Shown piece after piece: positions 26,301-35,178 of a stretch of 64,000 nt of DNA (within the stretch, counting starts at the first letter, position 1; every line of letters starts with the position of its first letter). The position numbers were made by a program, and so were the translations under genes. Source of the stretch: Buxus sempervirens (Eukaryota; Streptophyta; Magnoliopsida; Buxales; Buxaceae); the NCBI GenBank assembly GCA_947561395.2, contig OX387184.1:6634001-6698000 (forward strand). The letters run 5' to 3'. The notes below the pieces were generated by a model. It worked only from the letters and a program-made list of their open reading frames with translations, was not told the origin of the DNA and did not search any database.

Positions 26301-27495
26301 TCCTATTCTTGGAAATAAAATAAGCAAGAACCATTTAGGGATACCATCCATTATAGTTTAAAAATGGATATATAGCCACTAAAAATACTTCATGTATTAA
26401 ATTTAGCAACCCCACAAAAGAAAGATAAGTAAACATCCACGCCACCTTAACATATGATTTTTTGGCGTGTTGGAGGAAGTGGAATACAAGTTGAGTTTTT
26501 ATAATTTTATCCAATAAATCAAGGAACAGATTGTCTGAGTTGCATAATTTAACTCTTTCACAGGAACATGATTCAATGCAGCACTATGCTCCTAAGTCTA
26601 AAGTTGAAAATGGTCATGAGCGTGGCACCAATATTTCCTTCGTTGGCAGCTAAAATAGGTTCAATCCTGCTTAGCCAAGATTGTAATGAAAGGATTTAAT
26701 GTTGACAATTTATTATATTCATGATATTGATTTAGCAGTAAAATAAGTAAAAGCATGTAAATCAAATTATCAAATAGTGCTACATGTGTAACATACAATG
26801 GAGCAGAACAGAAAGATATTGAGTATATTTTACTTACATTTAGAGAAGTTCTGTTGTATTTATTTTGAGCTCTTGAAGAAAAATCATTCAGCAATTGACA
26901 CAGAAGTTACTAATAAGGCATTGTATAATTATGATGCAGTAACTACATAATGAAACTGGCCTATGCTTCAAGTTGTATTGAAGATCAACTGTGAAGTCCT
27001 AACCTGACAAATTTATGATTTATGTTTTTATTGCAAATTTATGCTCGTGCAAGTAAATATTGGACCATTCATTTAAATTTCAAACAGCAATAAGGGATTG
27101 GAAATTCTGCTCATGCCGATAATAAGGAGAAAAAAGAAGAAGAAAAGAAAAAGAAAAAAAAACGAAAAAAAATAAGCCTATGTGGACTATAGATTTTCTT
27201 TTTTGATAATTTCATAGGTGTAAGAATTAATTCTTTTAACAAAAACATCTTCAAAATATTGATCTATTAGTCTTCTAATTTAATTCAAACTTTAAACTTC
27301 TATTACTCCCCTAACTCAACTCATATTCTAAACATCAATTTAGGACATATTTTACTGACACAAAAGAGGAAAAAAATAATAATCTAAGAAAAACGTATCC
27401 TAAATGTATGTAATTATAAATATTAAATACCTTCTATTAGTATCCTAATTCAACTAAAAATCTAAACATTATTTTAAGCACATATCTTACATATC

Positions 27496-27526
<31 letters not shown>

Positions 27527-30500
27527 AATAATCCTAGTTTTTTTTACTTAACTCCTATTAGTATCAGCATTCAACTCAATCTCTAACAATCATTTTAAGC
27601 ACATATTTTACTAATAATAAAAAATAAAACATGCTATGAAATGACTTTTAAAAGTTATGACATTCAAACTAAAAATAACAAAACACCTAAATTATTTTTC
27701 ATCTCAATATTTATGTATTGAGTTATTTTAATGTGTTTCACTACTACATCATTTTAAAATTTTTATGATTTTTCTGTGTCTTTTCTCTAATTTTTAAAAT
27801 TTTGGATTCTTCAGAATTTATTGACACCACAGCACAAAAAAATGCAATGAAAAGGGTGGAGGCCAAGTGCCAACAAAACAGAATGATTGGTCCTGGAAAA
27901 TGTGTCGACGAAACCGGCATCGTGAACCTTGGTCTGATCAAATGTAGTTTCTAGTGAGACATGGGTCTTTCAAATACATGGAGGGATGGCATGACTATTC
28001 CAAATGGTCCACCAAATAGACGAACCTCTAAATAACCCATATGAACCACCTCTTAGCACGTATAGATATCACTTATAAAGTCGTAATGGATTTTCATCAT
28101 ACACAATGTTAACATAAAAAAAAAATCTATACATTCAGGAGCTTGAGAAACAAAGACATCAAAGTATAATTCCCCTTCTTTTCAACACAATACATTTTCT
28201 AACGCTAAATGAAAATGATTTACATAGAACTCGTGGAAAAATGAAGTCACTACAACCTAAATAGCATGAATGAAACTAATTTGGCAATAGCATTTTTAAT
28301 ATGATACATCTCACCAGTATATCAATCACACAAACACACATACATATAAGAAATATGTATATAGGGCCATAACCAAATGTGGATCTTGCAAATGCAGGGC
28401 AATAATGGTGGACTAACAATAGCTTAACATTTGAAATTTTCGTGCAAAGTGGATGTGTTCATGTTTGAACCTCCACTCTCGTGCTGAAAACATGAGATTT
28501 TTACCATCACATTAACTGATGGTATAGATCCTCTTAGAGCATTGGCATGTAAATCTTGCCTCAGATATAAGCAAACCACTCCCAATCCTAGGGGAATACA
28601 AAGGGCATACAAAAAATAAACCAATCTTTCCTTTCCACTGCAATACAAACATGAGAATTTTTTTAATAACTTTATGTCTAACACAATATTAAAATACCTA
28701 CCGTATAGATAATAGACATACGCATGTCTTCTCAGTTGCCACAGTGCGACACAAGTTAGGACTTAGGACTAACAACATATGGAAAGAAGATCTTTGAAAT
28801 TTTTCCTCTGTAAAATATGACTAGTGCATAAGATTGAAAAAAACTTCAACAAAATTACGTTTGTGGAGATGAATTTCTATTAGAGCATCAAGTTTATAGT
28901 CAGCAGAAACTTCGAACATTGGAAATACAAATGACTGCAACTTGAAAACTGTTACATTAAAAATAAGTAGAAGTAAACTTACTCTCATTAGTCACATCAC
29001 ACTTGAGAAACATAGCTGATGGAAACCCTAATTTTGAATGGAACTTCGCATTCTCCCTTTCAATAAGGGAAGCAACTTCCTTTCCCTTTTCTTCAGAGAA
29101 GTCAACAACTGTCACAAATATACCTTTCTCGCCAAGAGCCAAGCTAAGTGATTTTCCTACAAATCAACCACCACAGACTGACCAAATTATAAGAAATGCA
29201 ACACCAATCATGAGCTTAAAGCACAAGAAGAACTAAACAATGACAAATATATCAATTGTATGTTCATAGTACATTTGAAAGTTGACGAAGAACAATTTGC
29301 ACATAACTGCATCAATTTGAGGAAAGGAAAACACATTCAATAAATCCCAAGAAACTAAGTAAGGTTTGACTCCCACTAAGTGAATTATAAAAAGGAGAGG
29401 CAAAGAGTGGTATAGCCCACGCATTAAGAACTGTAACATGGACTTAGAGCCATCCAGCCTATGCCTTATATTATCCTGATAATATCAAGAATTCCAAATG
29501 CTATGCAAAGATATCATAAGGAAAAGAGGAACTGTTTTTCTTGTTCAGTTGTTTGTTATTTCTTTTCCCTACTGATAGAGGATAAAACACGTGTGAAATC
29601 AATAGAAGGATGAAAAGTAACCAAATGAAAGTAAGGGTCATAATGGGCTGATCCAAGCTATGCACAGATTCTATCCTGCTTCATGATAAAATAATAGTAA
29701 AAGCCCAATCCATGACCAATAAGGCCTGATTTTTGTATTTATTTATTTCATTAGTAAAAAGTACCTAAAATATTTTTATTCATTTATATTCAAAGATTTT
29801 GATGCTTATTATGCAAAAAATTAAGCAGAAACAAAAAAAAAATTTTATAAAATGAAGTTTCAACTATTTCAAATGAATCCTTAAATATACGATAAATTAA
29901 CCCCAGCTGCACACCTGCATTAAAATTCAAAACCAATTCTATGCAGGTTCCAACATGCCTGGCCCAAGCTCAGCCCTAATTATTTTGGTCTTTACAAGAT
30001 TGGGCTAAATAAGACAAATGGCCTCAAAATAGGGGCCAAAGCCCGGTTTAAAATGAGCCATGCTTATCAGGTCTAACAGTACAGTCAGAAAATTTCCACC
30101 CCAAAACCAAATGCAAATCAGGATCCTGAATTTCAAGATTTCTTTAACCACAGATGACAATATCCATGTGCCATTATGTTTCATGAATGCCCAGCACATC
30201 CTTGAGCTTGAGTCCCTGCAATTTTAAGGCTATAAAATTTCAATGGCATCAGAAAAGAATAGTTTGTATTGTCCCTGGTAAATAATTAGCAAAGACTACC
30301 ACTGAGAACTGAATTTTCTCTAATAGATGAAATCTTCTGCAAGGTTTACCATCCTAAAATAGGATTGATTAGGAGATATTGAAATTCAAATGTACAATTC
30401 TGAATAAAGTGATCAAGCACCATTTTTAATGGAGGTATATAGAAAAAGAAAGTCATTTTTAATTTGATGCATCCATTAACTAGCATACCGCAGTTTAACA

Positions 30501-31024
30501 AAGCAAAAATAGATGTGTTTCACAGGTACACATTCATGCACAGATATCTCCATATCACACTGATGGATGACCATTTTAGATGAATAGGTATGTAACAGTA
30601 AGCATATATATATCCAACAGAGACCTATGAATAAAAATATGCAGTCTCTTTTCAAATTTTTTTTTTTCTTTTCGATGAATAAGTATTTTGTAATTCGGTT
30701 CTTGTAATTGGTCTAGTCTCACTGGGGAACCAAGTAACAATTCTCCGTATAAACTATCGAATGACTCTCCAAATCAGATAAACCAAACATTGCTTGAATT
30801 ACTAAAACAAATTTTATGATTTGGCATTACTGCCTGTTCAAATGTAAGTTTTCGTTCATCAAGTTTTCTGGTAAGCTTTGGAGACTATCCTGCACAAATT
30901 AATTTTTGTTATACTGATTCCTACCAAAGAGGATATATTATCTTGCATACAATCAGAAACAAAACCTACCTATTCCAGAACCTCCGCCGGTGACCAGAGC
31001 GGATAAACCAGGTTTGAGCTCCAT
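5325..31024 (-). CDS. Bifunctional short-chain dehydrogenase / quinone oxidoreductase fusion (At1g49670 NQR-like)
   Basis: Two-domain oxidoreductase. Exons on the minus strand: 31024-30970, 29156-28983, 26302-26121, 25277-25172, 25001-24925, 23457-23370, 22039-21850, 17042-16916, 16762-16682, 15361-15260, 15137-15042, 14803-14729, 13725-13606, 10386-10258, 9489-9412, 7041-6955, 5535-5449, 5375-5325. They total 1905 nt and join in frame to 634 residues plus TGA, the usual family length. Residues 6-245 are an SDR Rossmann domain: TGGGSGIG (12-19), acidic D37 after beta-2 (suggesting NAD(H)), NCAG (98-101) where NNAG is usual, and catalytic S155, Y168, K172. From about 290 to the end is a zinc-free MDR/zeta-crystallin-like domain with AAAGGTG (440-446) for NADPH. 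The substrate is unknown; the Arabidopsis relative has been linked to oxidative-stress tolerance. The start was chosen at MELKPG; an upstream in-frame ATG at 31150 would add 42 residues. Introns 1, 2, 7, 13 and 15 are very long and carry repeats. Confidence 0.93.
7889..7940. repeat. (AT)n/(ATGT)n microsatellite
   Basis: About 11 AT units followed by repeated GTAT units, within an intron of the dehydrogenase gene. It lies in a longer, very AT-rich tract (about 7740-8060). Confidence 0.9.
8376..8540. repeat. Pyrimidine-rich (CT) low-complexity tract
   Basis: CT-dominated intronic sequence, including TCTCTCTCTCTCTCCCTCCC near 8382-8401 and further CTCTTC-rich runs to about 8540. Open frames on both strands here are by-products of this composition. 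Confidence 0.7.
9905..10070. repeat. Tandem duplication, unit about 86 bp
   Basis: The segment CAGTTTTCTGAGAGTATGAA (from 9925), continuing through GATAGGTCAATATGATGTTT, recurs 86 bp later from 10011 with only a few substitutions over 57 bp. The preceding 20 bp also match loosely, giving two adjacent units. It lies in the intron between dehydrogenase exons 14 and 15. Confidence 0.85.
12175..12470 (-). mobile_element. Decayed LINE (non-LTR retrotransposon) fragment, RT C-terminal region
   Basis: Read on the minus strand, the segment gives, through scattered stops, ECWAM, then [18 protein letters not shown], then SLRWLEWK. This matches the order of the plant LINE motifs ECWAVKKQHVHKMS, EMRMLRWMCG and LRWFGHV. 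In-frame stops show it is long dead. It sits in intron 13 of the dehydrogenase gene, in the same orientation as the host gene. Confidence 0.75.
18015..18960. repeat. Cluster of decayed tandem and direct repeats in intron 7
   Basis: Three nested repeat sets are visible. GGTTTCAGCATGGAACC lies in two units 63 bp apart (18015-18110). A block of about 125 bp at 18125-18250, including TATAACATGCAATTCAATA, recurs at 18453-18577. GAGCTYRTGAAGGTCATTT occurs three times near 18716, 18821 and 18942, spaced 105-121 bp. The whole region is AT-rich, and the pattern suggests repeated local duplication inside an older insertion. Confidence 0.75.
21060..21560 (-). mobile_element. Decayed LINE fragment, same family as the 12.2-kb copy
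   Basis: The minus strand encodes, with interruptions, [38 protein letters not shown], then [16 protein letters not shown] and [12 protein letters not shown]. These match the plant LINE RT tail (RKDKIRNEHIRE, DKMRENRLRWFGHVQRRP). Stops and frame changes mark it as non-functional. It lies in the 4.8-kb intron 7 of the dehydrogenase gene. Confidence 0.8.
22396..22426. repeat. (GGT)n-like microsatellite
   Basis: GGTGGTGGTGGTCGTGGTGG and onward, about ten units with one interruption, in intron 6 of the dehydrogenase gene. Confidence 0.85.
23509..23694. repeat. Foldback inverted repeat (about 186 bp) next to an exon acceptor
   Basis: The left arm TAACTTCACAAGAGGTAACA, followed by AAAGATTACATTTATTGA, pairs with the right arm ending TTGTGAAGTTATA. 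A second pairing block joins AAGCAAATGTAC with GTACATTTGCTT. The arms are imperfect, with a T-rich loop near 23577-23587. It ends 51 bp upstream (transcript sense) of dehydrogenase exon 6, where branch-point signals would be. Confidence 0.8.
23880..24660 (-). mobile_element. LINE 3' fragment with zf-RVT domain, decayed
   Basis: The minus strand reads [17 protein letters not shown]. After a frame shift it gives [20 protein letters not shown] and later [20 protein letters not shown] followed by a stop. This is the zinc-binding domain found at the end of plant LINE reverse transcriptases (PxKVxxFLW, EDHxFxHC, WxxxFFAxxWSxW). Downstream, to about 23880, is a V/L/F-rich 3' tail ending LVESLLSF. 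It has multiple frame breaks and is not active. It lies in intron 5 of the dehydrogenase gene. Confidence 0.8.
27503..27524. repeat. (AG)n microsatellite
   Basis: Eleven AG units in intron 2 of the dehydrogenase gene, in an AT-rich stretch. Confidence 0.9.
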
Positions 31025-31859
31025 GACTATCGAGATAGGGTTTGATGATTCCTTGCCAATAGAAGAGAAAACGAACTCTGATTTTGAAATGAGATACGGA
31101 GCACTATCTGCTATTGCAATTTTTAGTGAGAATTTCTTTGGCTTTCGCAATCCATACTTACTTCTTGCTTTCGCATTTTAATATTACCGTTAGCGCGTGA
31201 GTGATGCAGACCTTCATTCTGGCCGGCAATCGGCAATCCAAGGATATCCTTAAAAGGTATGGGTGTACACGCATGACAGAGCGATCCTCTGTCTTATTTT
31301 GTCCCTCTTTAGGCCGTTCTTTTCCGTAGATGTACTTGTTTTAGGCCGTTCTTTTATGTGGGACCCAAAGGTGTACCGTATGATCTAAATTGTGTCCAGA
31401 ATAGAAGATTTCTCCAGCTCCGTTGCCTGGATTACGAACGGATGCAAGGCCATGTATAATGGCAGTCTAGGCTTATGTGTAGGGGATCAGCTTGTTCGGT
31501 TAAACCGGAGAACCGGATGTGAAAGCATATGGTTTGGTTATGGACCTGAAATTTGTAACGCTAACCAATTTGACTCAATTAAGCTGAACACCCGACGTAA
31601 AAAATGTGACCAAGCATGCATATGTGTATATGTTCGATTTGGTTTTTGCATTTAAGTAAATAATTCTCAATGATTCGGTTCGGTTTTAGGTTGGTATTCA
31701 CAAACTTCGGTTTGGTTTTGGGTTCATATCAACTTAGACCAAACTAAACCAAATTGCACATCTACTCACGTGTGCAGACTCCCATCCTTTCATATAATTG
31801 AAAAATAGTAGCGTCATTAACAAAGAAACAAACTCACATTTAAATTATTATGATTAGAA

Positions 31860-32070
31860 ATGAAATCGTCAGTCATGTTTGCTTGCAACGTCTCCTACTT
31901 GGGTCATGAGATGCTGCCGTATGGAGCATCTCGTGATCATTGTTTTTTCTTGTGGGGCCCACTTCAAATATTTGCAACAATGAAAAAAAGTGGCTATGAG
32001 ATGCTCCACATGGCAACATCTCATAGGCCAAGTATGGGATGATGCAGGCAAGCATAAAAGATGATTTCAT
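31860..32070. mobile_element. Foldback (palindromic) MITE, 211 bp
   Basis: Nearly the whole element is one imperfect palindrome. The left arm ATGAAATCGTC...TTGCTTGCA, then TACTTGGGTCATGAGATGCTG and GGAGCATCTCGTGA, pairs with a right arm whose reverse complement reads ATGAAATCATC...TGCTTGCC, TACTTGGCCTATGAGATGTTG and GGAGCATCTCATAG. The short centre contains GTGGGGCCCAC. Overlapping open frames on both strands follow from the palindrome. No convincing target duplication was seen. Confidence 0.8.
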
Positions 32071-33304
32071 TGTAAGCTTTCAATAAAACTTTTTTTTTTG
32101 GTATCGCTAAAGCATGAAACAAACACACATGCCCATGTCAAGAGGGGGCGCCCCACCCCAAAACCCCTTCCTAGCAGATAGTATCATGGTACTACAAAAT
32201 TCTAGGACTAGAGGAAATGCACAGACCAACAAATTACCTTGTCAAGTGTCATAACTTTACTCAAAGTAAAAAGGCTTGTTAAAAATATAAATCTCAATGT
32301 TACATTTTAATTAGGTATGCTCCCTCAATAGGTTGGCCTAGTGGTCAATACCTAGGGCCTAGAAGTAATAACGTATGCTCCCTCTAAGGTCCCAATTTCA
32401 AACTCTCTTAAGTACAATCTCCTTAGGTCACTTACATAAGGTCTATGGGGCTTTAAACCTATCCGGGTCATGTTAGTTGTAGGGTCTTGCATAGATTCTC
32501 AAAGATTAATCAGTTGAACATAAGCAAGCCTTGATACCCTGAGTTCAAAAAAAAAAAAAAAAAACGTTTTGTTAGGTGTACAATGACTACACAATTTGTA
32601 AAGATAAAAACATTAACTTTTGGACGCGTCATGCATTTCTTTTGGAAAATTTTTGTCCAAAACTTGACATATGACGTAAATTTCAAGTATTGTACTTTTA
32701 GGAACGCGAGGCTATCTACGCCAGCGCACCTACGGTCAATTATTGGCATATACTCTTACCTCAAGGTTCAGACAACCATGCATTAAATCCAAAATAGGAA
32801 AATGATATTCTTGTCTGCTCTTCTTGTTTGCTTATTAGGTTAGATTATCCCAATGAAACGTTGCTCTCTACCGCTTAAACGAGTGTTGGTATTACCAATT
32901 CAAAGCATCCGCCTTGCTTATATGCTAAGTAATTAATTTTCAATCAAAAGAGTGTGGGCCCCATAACTACGATGCGAAAGAGCATCATTACATAAGAGCG
33001 TATATGAATATGAGCCAAATTTGCACAAATCGCTGTGTAAGCCTGCCACTTCTTAGGAACCGGGCTGCCTACGAGAACCCACAGACCATGTTGGGCCTCC
33101 AGTTCTACTTATGAAGAAAATTAGTAGTTATGGAAAAAGCTTGCTGGACCATTGGTGGGCCTACAATTTAATTTACGAGTTGCAGGCCCTATCACATAGG
33201 CGGCCCTGGATCAACTATTTCTTCTCTTAAGTGTTCTCTCAGGTGCAAGCTTCGTCTGATTAGGACCTTTCATTAAAACCACCGTTATGTGCATATATTT
33301 CCAT

Positions 33305-33525
33305 GGGTTGAAATCGTCTGCGGTCGGGTTGGTGCAGCAGATGATGTGGGCACCATTGGATGCTGCCATGTGTAGCATCCAATGGCAATTGCTCACTTCA
33401 CATTAAAAAATGTGAAGTGACGATTTACATCGAAATAACAGTTACCGTTAGATGCTACATGTGGCAGCATCCAACGATGGCTGCATCATCTGTCGTATCA
33501 ACTCGGCGACAAACTATTTCATCCC
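33305..33525. mobile_element. Mutator-like foldback MITE with 9-bp target duplication
   Basis: Terminal inverted repeats begin GGGTTGAAATCGTCTG at the left and GGGATGAAATAGTTTG at the right (reverse complement). Pairing continues through CAGATGATG, TTGGATGCTGCCA and TCACTTCACATT to a short loop, so the element is mostly arm. Flanks are TATTTCCAT (33296-33304) and TATTTCCAC (33526-33534), a 9-bp duplication with one mismatch. Long TIRs with a 9-bp duplication are typical of Mutator-like elements. There is no coding capacity. Confidence 0.88.
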
Positions 33526-34389
33526 TATTTCCACGACAAAGAAATTGTCCAAAAAAAGTTAGTTGGTTCACAAGCAGCTGAACCCAATTAACAAATTGTG
33601 GCATCAGCCATGTAGAGGGAGTGACCTGGTCAGGGCTCTATCCAAAAGGTATATGTGGCCTGTCCGTCCACCGTATAATCCAAGCCATGGAATGAGTTCC
33701 CAAAATGAATAACTTCGCAATAAACATTGCAAACTTATGAACTCCCTGAAACACTCCGTCATGAAAAAATTCAAAACGAAACCAACACGCAGGAGAGGGC
33801 CAAAATATGAAAAATAAATAAAGGAAAAGGAAATCATCGGCGCCGATAATTTCGGAGGAAGATCACAGGCTTCACAGCGTGAGGTGGGCCAGGGAATGAG
33901 GAATACAGAGTTGCATAATGTATAAGCGGGACCCATAAGTCCAACGAGCACTTAAAAACAACAAAATAACAGCTTCGTTATTAGCGCTTTATACACTTTT
34001 ATTATTTCTTGACCGGCGAAGGCCAGGGTTGCGTCTTTCACGTATCCGCGTCCCGTGAGTATGGGTTGACGCGTTCCATTCCCCCTCCAGAACGATAACA
34101 TTATTAAAATTCCAAGAAGCGTTTCTATCGTGAGCCTCCGCGTTACTTTTCTTAACTGGCAACGCAGGGTATTACACATTCTCAGCGATTATCTGGTTCG
34201 GATGTTGACCAGGCGATTTGAGTCACCGAAACGCACATGCATCTGGACCTTCTGCGCGAGATACGACGACGAGATTCCTTCTGGACCAAGTCATGAGCAT
34301 CGGACAAACGAGAAAAAGGCATTTTGGAATTGGAAGTGGGCCCGGCATGTATTAAAATAGAAAACAAGGGACCCGGGACCTAGACTCAA

Positions 34390-35178
34390 ATCCGGCTCCG
34401 ATTCGGCGTCAAAAAGGCGCTTTGTAAGCATGTCAGCACTAGGAGAAAAGGAGGAGGAACCGCTTCCGTTGCCCCGCGCGTTCTCTCATCTCATGCAATT
34501 TTTCCAGGGCGCCGGGATCCGCGTCTCTCGATACATGCAGAGAATCCTTATCCCATTCAGCCTCTCTCCTGGCTTCCGAGGCTAGCCAACAACGCTACCG
34601 ATCTCTCTGTTCCTGTGAGAATTTATTTGTTTTTTCTTGGGTTATGTGCTGTTTAAATTTTGATTTCTTCGATTTAGCAGGTTCTTTGATCGCAATGTCC
34701 TTGTTTAGCATTCATGGATTTCGTAACTACGAGGAATTTCTTTTGAATCTATTGCTTTCTGAAACTTTTCGTTGTTCTCCGGTGGATTTCTTCAATTGGA
34801 TAGCAGTTTTCCAATCTCCAGTTTCTCATGGTGCTGAAGACGCCCGTTTGATAAATTCCTTTTTGAAATTTTTTTGCATCAAAGATCGTTGTATCTTCTG
34901 ATTAATTTATTTCCGTCGACTAGACCTTTTGTCTTTTATTTCTGTTTGAATCGGACGATCAACCCGCTTTATTCCGTTAATTACGAGTATCGAATGGGAA
35001 AAGCTGAACAGAATGGAAAACTTTGATGTATGCAGGGGCGTTTGCGTATGTCAAAATTCTTCGCTTACTTGTTTCAGGCTTCTATTCGATTTACGTTGAT
35101 CGAGTTTTTACATCGGGAGGAGTAGCGGCTGGTGCATTTCTGTATGAAGTAGCTTTATCAAGAGATAACGGGAGAAAA
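34390..35178 (+). promoter_or_regulatory. PP2C promoter/leader region with a probable 5'UTR intron
   Basis: GC- and CpG-rich sequence (about 34390-34560) precedes pyrimidine-rich leader sequence. A good donor (TTCCT|GTGAGA at 34615) and acceptors at TATGCAG (ending 35035) or TTGTTTCAG (ending about 35079) suggest an intron in the 5'UTR, as is common in plant PP2C genes. No clear TATA box is seen. The exact transcription start is inferred only. Confidence 0.45.

Larger units (their letters stand above)
31025..34389. other. Intergenic region between head-to-head dehydrogenase and PP2C genes
   Basis: The dehydrogenase leader and promoter should occupy roughly 31025-31400 on the minus strand. 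The rest has no supportable gene and contains two foldback elements (31860-32070 and 33305-33525) and a poly-A run (about 32548-32564). GC content rises toward the PP2C start from about 33830. Confidence 0.6.

Noticed and set aside
31869..32070. Three overlapping 60-65-codon frames on both strands
   Set aside because: They result from the foldback element, whose palindrome makes the same peptide-like sequence appear on each strand.
33604..34367. Open frames of 61-115 codons upstream of the PP2C gene
   Set aside because: No homology is recognisable and there is no splice support; this is promoter and leader DNA with fewer stops because of its higher GC.
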